Positions 12,735 to 26,580 of a DNA stretch of 64,000 nt are shown here, piece by piece. Made by a program: the position numbers and the translations under genes. Where the stretch lies: NCBI GenBank assembly GCA_003993805.1, contig RSEF01000004.1:4391490-4455489 (forward strand), written 5' to 3'. Origin of the DNA: Himantopus leucocephalus. Its lineage: Eukaryota; Chordata; Aves; Charadriiformes; Recurvirostridae. Numbering within the stretch: position 1 is the stretch's first letter; each line of letters opens with the position of its first letter. Under the pieces are notes generated by a model. The model searched no databases and had not been told where the DNA came from. It was given only the letters and a program-made list of their open reading frames with translations.

Positions 12735-15700
12735 GTAAGAAAGTTGAGATGCTTTGTGTATGCAAATAATAATTATTTTTTTTAATGGCTAAACCCCAGT
12801 TCCTGTTCAATTAACATAAACTAGGCAACATGTTGCGTAGTTCCATGTGGATGTGCTCCCAGGTTTTTGTGCAGTAAAGAGGCAGCACAGTGAGTCAGGA
12901 GGGTGGCTCGGTAGGGGAGCACTCTTCGGGAAACAGTACTGGGGCAGTCCCTGCCTCCAGTATCCTGCTGGAGGTGGGAAGGCTACTGTGGGTGGTGCGT
13001 TACAAAATTATTGAGGTGATAGCTGAAGGATGCTTTCCTGTAATGTGGAATTATATTGTGAGGCTTCATTGTTATCTAGTGTATAGTTATATCAAGACTC
13101 CTGTGTCACAGGATAGCCTGAACGCAAATTAGTTTGAAATGGGATTAGACAAATTAGTGGAAGAAAAAAATGAATTGCAGAGTGGTAAAGACTGCAGTTG
13201 GGATGCCGTTTGTGGGAGGAAGTCCCTAAAACGCTGGCTGAGGGAAGCTGTCAAAGCGCAGCGTCGTTTTATTCTCGCTGCTCCTGAATCGACTCCTGTT
13301 AGACAGTAGCTTGGTTAAATAGGTCTGACCTTTCACATCTGGCTTGTGTGTGGTGTTTTCCTCATATGAAACAGCTTTTAACAGTTGTTGGTTAAATGGT
13401 TTATGCATCCAAGAAAGCAGGCACCTTTAAAGATAATTTTTAAGTGTTGATCAAAGTACTCATATATTTTTATGTAGTTGGTAGCCTGAAACTTTCTAGT
13501 TTGAGGGATACATGGATAAATATTTATGTACGTAAGTGCTCTGTATTCTTTATATAGCCCTTTCCAGATGTTCAGTAGGCATCCTTAAATTGATGTGTTG
13601 AAAATTATTCTGATGAATTTTCCCAGTACAAAGTAGATGACTTATGAGAGACTGTGTGGGTGAGTAGCATGCTCGTAAAGTGTAAATTTTCAGCAGACGC
13701 TGTTCACGCTATTTGTCAGCCTTTACTGGGACAGAAATTAGAAGGCCTTTGTATTGTTAAATATCGTGATTTGGATATAGTCAATTGTAAATCAACAGCT
13801 CTTGGAAACCCTTGTATCTAAACTCTTCACAGCAGTTTAAATGCTTAATGTTCAAATGAAAAATATTTCATTTTCTTTTGTAGAACTCCCTGACCATGTC
13901 ATGTTTAATTCTTCCATGGGAGCAGTGTTTTACCCAGGGCTTGCAAAAACTGTTTGATACACTTGAAATCTTAGGCACTGTTAACATCTTGAAAATCTCA
14001 AAACTCTCCTTTGATGAAAATACTGTAATTTTTAAAATGTTGTGGATCAAATTAGGTAGCCTCAAGTAATTTATTAGAACAATTGATAAAGACACGGGAA
14101 ACTGTTTAGTTCTTCGTACAAAATAGTGTATGTAACACAAGGACATACTGTTAAGACTTTTTGAGAAGTTTGTTCAGCTTGGCTGAAGGAGAAATGTATA
14201 TATTTGTAGATTATTAAATAGCTTTGAAATCTTACCAGAATGTGGCTAAAGCTTCAGTTTACTTTTTCTCATCGTGGAGAGACTGAGCTAACAATTTAAG
14301 CTGTGCTTAAACATTCACTCATTTTAAACTGTCCTATTTAGCGAGCTTCCCCATTTGAAAGGTAAGGCAGGGAACTTTGCTGTTCACAGGTTTGCTCTGG
14401 CAAAGCCTCGTGATTTCTTGTGGAGTTGAGAACAAATGTGCGTAATGTCAGAGAATAATCACACGTGTACAGTGTAGTTAAGAGGAATTTTGAGGGTGGA
14501 AATGATACTTGGTGCAAGTTGAGACACCTAGACTGATCTTGGGTTTTCCGTTCACCACCAATCAGTTATGTAAAAGTTGCGTGGCTTCTCCTCTGGCTCT
14601 TCTTTTGAGGTGGTAACTGGGGCCAAGAGAGCTGGACTGTTGTACTGGTGTTCAAGGTCCTTGTGGCTGGGAGGTTCTTAATGTCCATTTCTAGGACAAA
14701 TAGAAATAGACAAATAGAAATCCAAATCTCATCTTTGCTATTAATCCTGTAGTGTTAGAAAATGTCCACGTGCTACTAAGTAATAGGCTAAATTACTAAC
14801 ATGTGAAATACATCTTATTCAACTCTCATGTCATTCGTTTGGCTTATGATAAGCCGGTGAGCGGTGTGTGCTATGCTCTGGATAGCCTCATCGCCTGCTG
14901 TTTCCTGAGTTATCAGTTCAGTGGTTGTGTCTTTTTAAGGTATGCTCAACATTCTTGTTAGAAAACAAAGGAAAACTAATGCCTTTAAGTTGATCCACTG
15001 CCTGGCATGTTCCCTTAGCTTCCACCTTCACCTGTTAACAGCGCTCCAAAATTAGCAAGCTTGCTGACGGTGATTGGTGTTTGAAATCATGCTGACTAAC
15101 TTGATCCAGAAGTATTTTTCCCAGGCCTTTATTTGCATATGTAGATTTATATTTTTTTTTTCCAAGGATGTGGTTTAGATGAAGCCTGCAGGTAAAGGAT
15201 GTGGCTGATGAAAGTAAGAGCAGGTGAGAAGGCTCAACGTTTAGTGGAAAGTGATTCCAAGGTGGCTTGTCACATGGATACTTGAATGGTAGCTTAAGGA
15301 AATACCATGGATTTAGTTTCTCAGTGAAGCAGGTGGCTCTGATACTCTGGGGTGTGATATAGGAGAGGAGTACCAAAAAGTTTTGCAGCAGAAAATGGGA
15401 AAGTGGCTTTTAATGTTCTGAGCTTTTTTTTGCTTTTATTGTCAGATAATGTATGGTGGCTATCCACAAGTCACTTCTGAAGACTGGAAGATTTCAGTCT
15501 ACTGAAGTGTACGTTATTTTACTAGGAAGCTTCACAGGATTTCACCTCCTGTTGTTATCACTTGTTTTCAGTCTGATGTGAACTGGCCTTTTTGTTAACC
15601 CTTTCTGAGCAGTATTTAGTTGATGCCTCTAAATCTGTGCCAGACGACACTGCCCAGAATGGAGCTCCTGGCAAAGGGGGAACAGTCTGTGTAGGCTGAG

Positions 15701-18027
15701 AGGTACAGCTTCATACTTTCAGAGCTGTTGAGAGATAATGATTAATAACTTTCCTCCAGTCATAACCACGGAGGCAGAAGCCCACGTTGCCTTTAATAGA
15801 GGAGTGACACGGAAGATGTTCGCTTTATAGCCTGGACACCCACAAACAGGAGTACGGGCATTGTCATCAGTAGGGACCTGCTCCAGGCTGTGGCTGTGGT
15901 GATAGCAGTAGGAGGACAACAGCATTTTAGGCAGCTGCCACTGCCAGATGCTCAGATGAGTGATGCTTGGAGCTGCAGCTGTGGCTGAAGAGATGGTGCA
16001 GATGTTTGGACCAAGGGCAGGAGAGAGAGAGCAGCGCTGCTGTCCAAGCAACAAAGCCCCTGGGAACCCAGGAGAGTTACTAATCTGGCAGATCTGAGTG
16101 GCTCTGGCAGGGGGCTGGCTTGTCTCACTTGGGCTTTCCCGGTCCCTGCTGCCTCCTTGTCCCCTCCCTGTGCTGGCACCTTAAACTCATGGTCACTGTG
16201 CTGTGTTCTCTGCAGCCCCCTCCTTGTCCCCCTCTCCTTTGGTCCCAGGCTGGAATTGCTGTGTGTGGAGCTGGTCTCGTTAGGGCTCAGCCTAATGGGA
16301 GAAAAGTCCCTTCGTTCCCTGGGGCTGGATTACGCTGTGCTGTAATTGCTGAAGCTCCCGATTTTGCGAGCATAATATAGGAGCATCCAGTATGGCGCGG
16401 CATTGTCCTGCTGCCTGTGGTGCCATTTTAAACTGTAGGTGTTATACTCGGATGTGATTTATAAGCAGTGTATTAAAGGTTCGATCTTCAGAGAACTGTT
16501 TTCTCTTGCTATATGAGTGAAATACTATACTGAGAGGCTTGGTTTTTTATGCATAAAATATTACCAAAGACTTCTAGGCTTGTGTGAACATGCTGAAGCT
16601 TCATTTATTTTGTGTTCCTAAAATAGGTCAAATAAAATTTTTATTGAACATATTTTTAAAGCATGTTAACAAAGGACATTATGTAATTGCAATTAACGAG
16701 CATGGTAGCATTGCTTTTGGTGGGAAAAACTTATTCATTTGATACAATTACTAAATTTCCGTTAGGATAAGATCTCTCCTGCTACTTAGAGTTGGATTTC
16801 AACAGTTTATTGGCTTCCTTTAGGACACGGGGTTTTTCAAAACACAGTGCCTTGGCTGACTGAAGCAAATCGGTAGGTTCAGTTGTACCTTCTGAGCCCA
16901 AGATGTGGGGTTTCTTTTGTATGTGGACTCGATTTATATTGAAAATGTTTAAATAATTATATACTCCTAATTTGTGGGTGGAAAATAGTAATGATTCTAC
17001 TTGTTAATTATTGATTATCAGGTGATATTTGATATATGTTAATGCTGCTCTCCGGTAATGCAACTCTGATGCCTGTTATAAAAACTGGGAGGTTATGCGG
17101 ATGCCCAGAAATGCATACAAAGTTCACGGTAAAAACATCAGGCTATTCTACATCCTACTTCTGAGATAAAAATGCCTTTTTTAGGCATATACTTCTCTGT
17201 ATTTAGAGAGAGAATCGTCTTATTACTACTTATTTAGAGAGTAAAGCAGGTTTTTTTAACAGTATAATTTAATGTTAGATTTAATCAGCTGCTGCTGAGA
17301 GGGGCGATGCTGCTGCCTTCTTCTGCCCTTGGCTGGGTTGCTGGGTGGGTGCTGGGCCATACTGGCCTGGCCGTGCTGATGTGGCCTGGCCGTGCTGGGC
17401 GCTGCTTGCCCTTCGACAGCGTGTGCTCCTGTGGGGCAGCTCCTGGTTCATCAGGTTTGGCGCAAGGCAGGCGAGTGCTCGTTAGGTCAGACCAAGCGGG
17501 ATGTGGAACCGTGTCCTTCATTAATTTTCCCAGGCTAGAATTTAGCCTCTTGTTCCCTATGGATTTAGTCAACAGTCTGTTTTTCGGCAGTTCTGTTTTG
17601 TTATGGTTGTAATTTTCCTGGGCTGCTGTGCTGGAGAAAGGACAGCGTTAATGTTACGGGTCAGGCTAAAGCACAGCATCTTCTTGGTTTGTGATTTTTG
17701 AGCACCTTGTGAAAACAACTCACGTTTTGGAGAAATGGCGTGTTTGCTGAGGTCTCTTCTCTGACCTGACGGGTGTATTTGTCATGTTCATTGTGTGCTC
17801 GGATGTTTGCAACCGTGGATGGGTGGGCTTATTCATTTAATGGCTTCCCAGGCTGTGCCCCGCAGGCTTTATTGTGTGCTCTTTGGCATCTCTTGTGTCA
17901 CTCATGGGCGGTTGTTTCTGAAGAGCTGACCATTAACTGATACGTGTAACCTACGTAAGCTGTGTGCATCGTCTATCTACTCTGAAAAACCTAGAGCATT
18001 CTGATAAAAGACAAAATAGCCAAAATT

Positions 18028-18401
18028 TAGCCTGGGGAAGAGAAGGCTGAGAGGGGATCTCATCAATGCTTATCGATATCTAAAGGGCGGGTGGCAAGAG
18101 GACGGGGACAGACTCTTTTCAGTGGTGCCCAGCAACAGGACAAGGGGCAACGGGCACAAACTGGAACACGGGAAATTCCATCTCAACATGAGGAAAACCT
18201 TATTTACTCTGAGGGTGGCAGAGCAGTGGCACAGGCTGCCCAGAGAGGCTGTGCTGTGGAGTCTCCTTCTCTGGAGAGATTCCAAACCCGCCTGGACGCC
18301 TTCCCGTGCAACCTGCTCTGGGTGCCCCTGCTCTGGCAGGGGGGTTGGACTAGATGAGCTCCAAAGGTCCCTTCCAACCTCTGCCAGTCTGGGATTCTGT
18401 G
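18028..18401 (+). mobile_element. CR1 LINE 3' end, sense orientation
   Basis: Runs from GCCTGGGGAAGAGAAGGCTG to the terminal GGGATTCTGTG. It contains the typical CR1 tail phrases GCACAGGCTGCCCAGAGAGG and TTGGACTAGATGAGCTCCAA. Heavily 5'-truncated, as usual for CR1. ORFs within it are remnants, not genes. Confidence 0.92.
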
Positions 18402-19407
18402 AAAATATAGGCATGAAAATCAAACAGTTTCACAGGGTGTCTGCTATGTGAGTTGTGTGCGCTGGCACATGACCAATGCATGCAGTGTTTTTATTTATTT
18501 TGTGGAGTTGGAATGAGAAGTCGTTTAACTTCAGTGAAATGCTAATCAATTTTACATGGGTCTTAACCACACACCTTTTAAATTTTCTTCCTAAATTCAT
18601 GCTGAAGGTCGTTAAAACAAATATAATGGGTTATGTAGGAAATGAATCATTATTCATAAATATATGTACTTGCTTTTGCATATTTGAAAGAATGATGGCA
18701 AGAATATAACAGCAGCAACAAGAGCAAGCACCATAAGCCAAAGAGATCTGAGGAACTTGCAGAGCAGTGAGAAATTCATCCCCTGGCAGGGGAGGCAAGT
18801 TAGTGCCGGTGATAAGATTTGTCCTTTGTATGGACATAGTGAGTAACTGTAAAGTTGTAAGCGGGGGTGTGAATTTCTCATATTTGCATGTTGGGCAGGT
18901 AGAATCAATGGTGAGGATGGAAAAGTTGATAGCAGCTCTACTGTTAAAGTTGAAAGCTAACTAGAACTTTTCTAAGTATGAAAAATTTTATTTTTAACAT
19001 GGAATTTATTTAATTTTAATTTTAACATGGAACTATCTGAATTTCTGTGGTAAGAAACTTGGTAAATATTCCTCATGCGCTTGCTGAATTTTGTACTTTA
19101 TTGGAAGAGAATCCATCAGTTACCAGGTTTAGAAGTTGTGCGCATCAGCTTGCCCATCCTGCACTATTCGTTTTTATCATCTTTAGTTTTCCCCTATGTA
19201 CAGGAAAAAATACCAGTGGCATTTCTTATGATTTTCTACTGCAAGCCAGGCATGCAGCTCTAGAGTGGTAGTTTCTTTTGTCCCATCAGCAATGGTTTAA
19301 AAAAAAAACCAACAAAACCAAATTTTAAAAGAAGAAAAATTCAGCTTTAACCTTACAGAATAATTGGCTCATCTTTCTTTCACCAGCAGAGTAGCTGTTT
19401 ATTTGTA

Positions 19408-19870
19408 GAATCATAGAATGGTTTAGGTTGGAAGGGACCTTGAAGATCATCCAGTCCCACCCCCCTGCCCTGGGCAGGGAGACCTCCCACCAGCCCAGGT
19501 TGCTCCAAGCCCCGTCCAACCTGGCCTTGAACACCTCCAGGGATGGGGCAGCCACAGCTTCTCTGGGCAACCTACGCCAGGGGCACACCACCCTCACAGT
19601 CAAGAATTTCCTCCTAAGATCTCATCTAAATCTCCCCTCTTTCAGTGTAAAACCATTCCCCCTCGTCCTATGGCTCCCCTCCCTGATCAAGAGTCCCTCC
19701 CCAGCTCTCCTGGAGCCCCTTTAGGGACTGGAAGGGGCTCTAAGGTCTCCCCAGAGCCTCCTCTTCTCCAGGCTGAACACCCCCAACTCTCTCAGCCTGT
19801 CCTCCCAGCAGAGGGGCTCCAGCCCTCGCAGCATCTCCGTGGCCTTCTCTGAACCTGCTTCAACAAGTTT
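19408..19870 (-). mobile_element. CR1 LINE 3' end, reverse orientation
   Basis: Begins GAATCATAGAATGGTTTAGG (reverse complement of the CR1 tail) and continues through CCAGCCCAGGTTGCTCCAAG to CTGCTTCAACAAGTT. The sequence looks little diverged from the copy at 58537. Confidence 0.93.
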
Positions 19871-22012
19871 GAAACTAGGCAACAGGGTTAAAGTTATTAG
19901 AATTATTCCTGACTGTATGTAAATAGTTTGTCCAGTGCAATGTATTAAACAGTCTCTGGAAGAAGCAAAGCTGATCTTTTCAGGAATTCAGGTCTAATTT
20001 TATTGGGTACAGCTCAAAATTACTGTGTGCTACTAACACTTATTTCTCCAAAAACTTTAAAAAACTTGCAGCTAAGTTGACTTGGAGTGACCTGTTTAGG
20101 GAAATTATGTAAAATGGCAGGATTAAAAAAACCCATTATTTATATTTGTAGTTAATAACGGAAAGGTCAGATTGTTCCCAATCTTTGAGTGAGCAGTATA
20201 GTTGATACATACAGATATTAAAGCATCAAAGCAATGTGGTTTTGACCTCACTGAGCAGGGATATGGAAAGGAGATGCTTAACTAGATACACAAGCCCATC
20301 TGTAGCGTATGCTTGCCCAAGAGGAGGCCAACTTCTTTTATTTCTTAGAATTAATTTAATCCCAACCTTAGAGTTTTGCGAAGCTGAGGGCCGCCTGTCT
20401 TTTGATGTCTTCACATGTTGCGCAGTGTATTTGCCTCATCAGAGAAGCCAGTGCAATGCCCACGGGATGGTAAAACAAGGAGCCAGACTGCAGCATCCAT
20501 CCTAATGACATTAACCGCACCGCACATCGCAAATAACTGTTTCTGACTATGGCGGTAGGAAAGCAGTTCAGATGTACGAGGTACTTTTTGAACATATTAG
20601 TTTTATGCTGGAGGATAGATAAAACATGTTCTGTTTACTCAGCAGACTTCTTTAGTAGAGGAAAACCTGAAGTTTGTTTGAAACAAGTGGATGTCCTGAG
20701 GTGTGGCAACTTTAGGAACCACCTTATGCTGCTCTCGCATCAGTGGGAGGGAGCGGGCACGTGGGATACTGTTAAGCAATTCTCTTCAATGCTGTCTCCG
20801 TTATGGCACGTTTAAAGTACTGCAAAGCACACACTGAATTTATAATTCATGCTTACAAATACTGCGTGTGATTTCCTTCCACTAAATGTCTAATTCTGTT
20901 TTAACAAAGTAAAATTTTAGACAGGCTCCTGAATTAGCATTGCTTGTGACCTACTCTCTGAAGTCAGAATTTTATTTGTAATGGTACAGAGCAATTGGAG
21001 GGGAGAGCGTGATTTGCAGAAGCTTCTGTTTTCTGTTCTGTATAAACTGACCTGTTATTTCAGATCTGTTACATAGATTTACTCTTTTATGACCACATCT
21101 AAAAATATTAATTTACTTTTGTGTGTTAAAAGCATTAATATAGAAATAAGAATTTCTGCCTTGGGCTGTGAATTAATAGTAAACTACTTTAAAGAAATAT
21201 CTGATTCATACAGCTACTGTTTTTAATCATTCACTTATGTTTATCAATGTAAAATATAGAAAAGATCAAAAATCAGAAGTGTGGCTTTTTTTCAGGGGTA
21301 TTGAATAGTTTATATTTTGCATCACTTGCTGCTGAATGATGTCAGCAAATTGAAATTTTACAACTATTCCACTGTCCCTTCAAGTGGAGGTATTCAAGTT
21401 CACCAACTTGAATATAGTCTGTAGTCTTTCGTTTTGGTTAATGGCTGTAAGATGATATACTCTTGAGACATAAAAAAAATTGAATAAGGAGTTTTTTATC
21501 AACTATGTTAGATCTTAAAAATGGAACTCATTAAAATTTTGGCCTCTTCTGTACAAACTAATGTGATTACATCTTGCACATAAATAATTCGAGCTGTTAT
21601 GCTCCCTCTTAAAATAAAAGGTGGCTTTAATGAGTCACAGCTTCCATTTTAGTAAATTGTTCATGGGATAGGCAGGCTCAGGAACAACTGGGTTAAACCA
21701 AGAGATTATTTGAAAAATCTAGGGCATGTGCTCTCTCTGTTCACTTGATTAGTTTTCATAATTCATCCTTGTTTCCGCAGCAAAGAGCAGTGTAATACAT
21801 GCAAACGAGAAGCAGTTTTCTTTATTTTGTCCTCCTTTATCTCTGTAATTTTAGCAGAGGAAGTTAGTGAAATGGGGAAAAAGTCATATTGTGTGTGAAT
21901 GTTGAGAATGAATCTTGGTTTGTTTTGTGAAAATCCATGGGATCTGAGAGCAGATGCTATTTCGGGATGTGTGTCTGTGACTCTGCTTCAATTCTTTTCT
22001 GTTTGACTACAG

Positions 22013-22071
22013 GTGCATGAAGAACAGAGGAGATATTCCCGCTTATCAGAGATGATGTGGAGAGACACTTT
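22013..22071 (+). CDS. KLHL13: KLHL13 alternative 5' exon; coding part 22052-22071 (start MMWRDTL)
   Basis: A 59-nt exon with an acceptor after TTTGACTACAG (AG at 22011-22012) and a strong donor, GTAAGT, at 22072. The last 20 nt read ATG ATG TGG AGA GAC ACT TT. Joined to the exon at 44658 (A TCT CTG) they give MMWRDTL-SLVEEED with the frame preserved. Because an acceptor precedes it, this is not the first exon of its transcript; a 5' UTR exon must lie upstream, possibly in the GC-rich island near 2.8-3.2 kb. A 12-codon upstream ORF starts at 22017 and its TGA (22053-22055) overlaps the first main ATG. The frame of the ATG is open back to the acceptor (VHEEQRRYSRLSE), so an in-frame start further upstream is possible. 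I did not verify a transcript; the call rests on splice sites, phase and protein likeness. Confidence 0.72.
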
Positions 22072-22125
22072 GTAAGTAACTGATGTGTGTTTTCTAAAAA
22101 GCCCAAAATGCTAATGTGGGAATTA

Positions 22126-22141
22126 TTTTTTTTTTTTTTTT
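22126..22141. repeat. Poly-T tract (16), 55 bp after a KLHL13 donor
   Basis: Uninterrupted T16 shortly downstream of the 22071 exon. On the transcript it is a U-rich element just inside the intron. Confidence 0.9.
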
Positions 22142-25100
22142 AACTTAGAATAACTGTGCCATTTGCCTCACCTCCGACATCTGGGTCGGGAAAGCTGTGA
22201 ATATAGAGCGTTTCGTGGAAAGCAGAGACAAAGCTGATTGTTGAAATAAAGAGCTGGAAGACCAAGCGATAGAATATGTATGGTTTCATAAATGATTAAC
22301 TATGACACCTAAATTTTCTAGAGTGAGAAGTCTACCAAAGGCTTTTACTGTTGACTGCTGAATATGTTCTAGACATCAGAAACCCCCCCTGACATTGGGT
22401 ATACAGGTATCCTTCAGCAGCGTTAACTCAGTGCTTATAGGAGCTCTTCTGTCAAGCTTAGTGGCGCTACCTATTCTACATGACAGGTTATTAATGCTTT
22501 ATTGTCCTTGTCTAATTTTGATTGGAAGTCTAATGTATTTACCGTAAAGAAGATGGGAATAGTAGCAGTCAGTAGAAGCTTTCCTGAAAGTTTTCAGTTG
22601 CTGTCTGCTGGAACACAACAATATTCTGGGAGCATGCAGCTAAACTACACCTCCGAAATATTACAGGAAAGGAAGAACTTTGTACCTAAATAAGTACTTA
22701 AAGGATTTACTTTTGTGGAAACAAGGTCATTTTTTGTGGTCACAGTTAGGTGATGTAATCTCTTATTTGTCAGATGGACTCCATAAATATGTTTCTGGTG
22801 CCATGGATTCATCATCCAGCTCTTTCTTTTGGGGTGATTAGTCTCAGTGTTTCCATTTTTTGCCCAAATTTCCAGTAACAGTTGGGAATTAAAGCAGCAT
22901 GTTATCTCAGGATTTTCCATGACAGTCTTTGCTTTTTTTTTTTTTTAAAGTATAATACGAGTAATGTGGTCTTGAGTGCTTTCTTCTAAACCGTAAGCTT
23001 TGATACTCTAGAGCTACTGCTTTTTTCTAATGGTAATTATCTAGGAGAATGGTGCCTTTGTGGACAACTTCAGTGCTTTTCTTGGCACTGAACAGCTCAA
23101 GTCAGCAGAGCTGCTCTTACCTCAGGCACCTTGATTTCTAATTTTTTTTGGATTTGTAGTGCTACATCATGAAAATCTTATTCTTTTTTTAAATTGAAAA
23201 ATATCCTTTTATTGTAATAGACTAGTAATTGCTTAAACTCCTAGGAAGGAACCAGTTTGTGTTCTTTCTTGGGATTTGCCTTTTTTGTTACCTAGATCTA
23301 AGGAAGAGGTTTTATAAGTGGTTTTTAGGCTTCCCTCGTCCTGGTCCCCTTTGCATATTTTCATAGATATGGTTTTGTGATTTGTAGTTTAGTAACTACT
23401 TTAAAAAAATTGCCATTAATCTTAATTTCCTCATTCTAGGATGAGGTTTGGCATCTGCAAATAGTGGCTGGTAGTCTGTCCTGCTTTCAGTCAAGAGAAA
23501 AATCTGCTTCAAGATAATGTTGGCTTGTAGTCATCTTTCCCTTGGCTTCTTCCAGGCTCTGCTTTGCCAGTTCAAGAAGGCTGTGGGAGGATTTCTTTAT
23601 AACAGTGTCCTGGCCCAGGTGCTGGATTCTTTATGAAGCATCAGGAGAAATCCTTGTGCTGATCCAGCTGACTTACCCAGGAGGCAGTGTTGCTTTGATT
23701 TACTGTGTGTCCTTGAGATCACTCTCTTGTGGCCAAAGTCCATGAAGACTTTGCCACAGTTGGCTGAGTAGCAGTGATAATATGGACTGGTATTTAATAA
23801 TAATATAACTTTTAAGAATAATGATTAATATTTTTAATAAAAATATTACTTTCTCTGATACCTTTTGTGAGTAACCAGAGTAGTGGATTATTTGATTCCT
23901 TGGTCACAGCACACGTTGTTCTCGTTGTTTTCAGCTCCTGGTCAGGGCTCGAGCAGAGCGCCTGGGTTAGATCTCGTGTGCAGAGCTTCCTTCTGCAGCT
24001 CCTCACACTGCTCTGGTCTGCCCCGAGACAGTTGTCTTTTGGCAGTCCCACCTCTGGCCCAGTAAGTCAGGTAGGGCCTGCTCAGGGGTCTGCTACTTCC
24101 TTAGGCTCCTTCCTTCATGGATGGCACTGTTGTTGGAAGTGTCTCTGTTTACGTTCTCCAAATGCCGCAGCAGAGATTTCTGCTGCTAGTAATGAGGTGA
24201 GGGGATATAACCAAAGACTTGGTTTCATTCAGATTCTTTTGTTTCAACTTTCTAGGCTGCTTCCTTAGGGCAAAGGAGCTTTTTCATAACTAAAAATATT
24301 CATACTTCAAAAAAAAAAAGTTCTTTAAACTCTTGCTGTTCTTTAAACGCTTTCTAGAAGGTATAAAGGTGAATGAAGGAAGCAGAAGTTGTGGGCCCAT
24401 CTGGTCTGTACAGGCTTGCACAAGTTTGATGTGCTTTGGAGAGGTACAGTGTGTTAGACAAGTACAGTTGTATTCACTTGCCAGCTGAGTGTCACTCTAC
24501 AGAGCTCGGAAAAATTTGCAGTTGAGAAATAACTTCATTATTTTTTAATAAGATGACTTTTTGTTACTATCAGCTTAATAAAATTGGAACTTGATTGAGG
24601 TCTTTTTTTTTTTAAACAGAAATACAGTTTAGGTGTAAATATTCCAAGCGTCAGTCTACCTTAAAATATTTCCATAGTGATGCCACAGTTACTGATAATA
24701 CATACAATTTTCTTGGAGTGTATTTAGAGATGTTGACTATTTTAGTGTGGTAATTTTCAGAAAAGGGTGTTTCAAAACCAAACAACAGGTATTTTGTGGG
24801 GCTAGCATTTAATTCGTACAGATGGTTGCTGTTAAGGCCCTTTTGGTTGCATAGCAGTCAGCTTTTCATGGTCTTCAGCATATGGCTGGGTCAGGTTGTG
24901 CTCTGATGCTTAAGAGAGCGGATAAGGCTTATAGGCAACGACACCCACCATGAGCAGTGTTTCTGGATTTGCCTACATTAAGACTCCTCTGTGTCAGCAT
25001 TAGTAGCTGCAATAACAGGTAATATCTATCCGGCTAGTTTCATTAATTCTTGGGGGATTATTGCAAGGGTAAATATGGGTAGGATATAATGGGATAGCTT

Positions 25101-26515
25101 ATGAACTGAATAGAGTTCAGTCCTTATTGCAGGGTGGAGCTGCAGGACCTGGTTTCTTTTCCCAGTTCTACGCGATCATAACCTTGGCTTTAACCTCTGT
25201 GCTATAGTATCTCTTTCTGTGAGTGGTATTTATTACAGTTATATAAAGTTTGTGGGATGTATAATGGAAATTGCTGTTTACCTGTTACTGTTTTCATTGT
25301 GGTTATTACTGTGCGCTTACGAATGTGCATAATTTCTGGTTAAAAGTAGAAAAAATGTTTCACCTTTAAATGCTGAAGCAGCAAGCTCTAAAGGACTTAA
25401 AATATATATTGTAACTTAGTCTGTTAAGTTAAAAAGTGGCTTTGCTGATAAAGTGAGAACATACAATAAAAGCTTTTTCATTTAGTATTATTGACTCCTA
25501 CAATCATAAACTTCAAAAATATTAATTCTGAAGTATACTGGATAATATGTAACTTAAAATTGTAGAAATAAAATACTTCAACCAAAACACTGAGATGGGT
25601 GCACGCCCCTTCCCCACGGTGATTTTTTTTTTTCCTGACGTGCTGAATGAGGGTGCCTTGTTCTACTTGACATCTGCCCGTGTCTGAGTAAGTTGAATTT
25701 GTACCATGGTAATAGGTACTTGAGCTGTGCCCTTGGTAATCAGGAGATGAGGGGTGTATGTGACAAGTTGGACACTGAAGGGACACGCTGTATCTAAGCT
25801 ATTCAGTTTCCTTGTGAATGGACTAATATGTTCCGTTGGCCTTCCCTGATCTTAGTAACCACATAAAGCTTTATGCTCTTAAAATAACTGACAGTCAGCA
25901 GCTGGTTTCTTACCGGGATTTTTTTTTTTTTCACTGTGAGTGAGGAGAAAGTGGGATCCAAATGTCATGAGTCCTGTTGTCTTCCTGGAGATAATACAGG
26001 TTTTTCTTTTACTTCTATCTGCTGAATTGCTTCTGTGTGCCTTTTTTTTTTTTTTAAAGGTGCAGTGCTTATCTAATCAAACTGTTGTCAGTGGAGTCTG
26101 TTCCACCAGTGTGGATTTATAAAGTGTAGGTGGTGATGAATGAGCTTTAATATGCTGAAGTTGTAGCCATAGGTGACTTATATTGGAGAAAGGCTTTATG
26201 AGGGGTGGAAAATGCAGGTGAAATGTAAGCCCTTTACAGAACACTGAAGAAATGGTAAATCTGTAGGGACTTAAACGTTTCTACATCAAAATTGATTAGA
26301 TGTTTTTGGGCCAACTAATAACCCTCATAATATTTTGATTCCTCTTGCCACAAATATGTGAGAGTTTACGTTTGGTATATTGTGCGAATCCAGGTGTGAA
26401 GCAGTTGATCAGCTGACTTACAATTCAAAAGAATATTTCATTTAAAACAATGTTTTGACACGTGCATCTCAGCATTGCAAAAATTCTGCTTTCTACTACT
26501 TTATTTTCGGTACAG

Positions 26516-26580
26516 TGGGTTGGGACTGTCCTCGCACAGTGCCCTGACCTGGTGTCACACGCAGTGCCTTGTGGAAACAG
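26516..26580 (+). other. Candidate cassette or UTR exon with strong splice sites
   Basis: A pyrimidine-rich acceptor (26485-26515, ending TTTTCGGTACAG) and a near-perfect donor (AACAG/GTGAGT at 26581) enclose 65 nt. One frame is open throughout (WVGTVLAQCPDLVSHAV, then PCGN) and exits in phase 2, so it would read into exon 2 as NR-SLVEEED. It contains no ATG, so it would need an upstream coding exon or act as 5' UTR. There is no protein recognition; this is splice-site evidence only. Confidence 0.22.

Larger units (their letters stand above)
3241..22012. other. Probable 5' intron or upstream DNA of KLHL13
   Basis: About 18.8 kb, mostly AT-rich, with T tracts, two CR1 copies (18028, 19408) and the candidate exon at 12670-12734. 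It is intronic if the 22013 exon is spliced to the island at 2.8-3.2 kb. An octamer-like ATGCAAAT occurs near 9141. No second gene was recognised on either strand. Confidence 0.55.

Noticed and set aside
18070..18451. ORFs of about 90-117 codons on both strands
   Set aside because: They are translations of a truncated CR1 3' end, not host genes.
19325..19852. ORFs with [20 protein letters not shown] peptides, repeated near 58630-59009
   Set aside because: The same peptide appears in both places because both are antisense CR1 copies.
23999..24061. Exon-like segment with CTGCAG acceptor and CCA/GTAAGT donor
   Set aside because: The acceptor has a weak pyrimidine tract, there is no ATG or phase argument, and such pairs are expected by chance.
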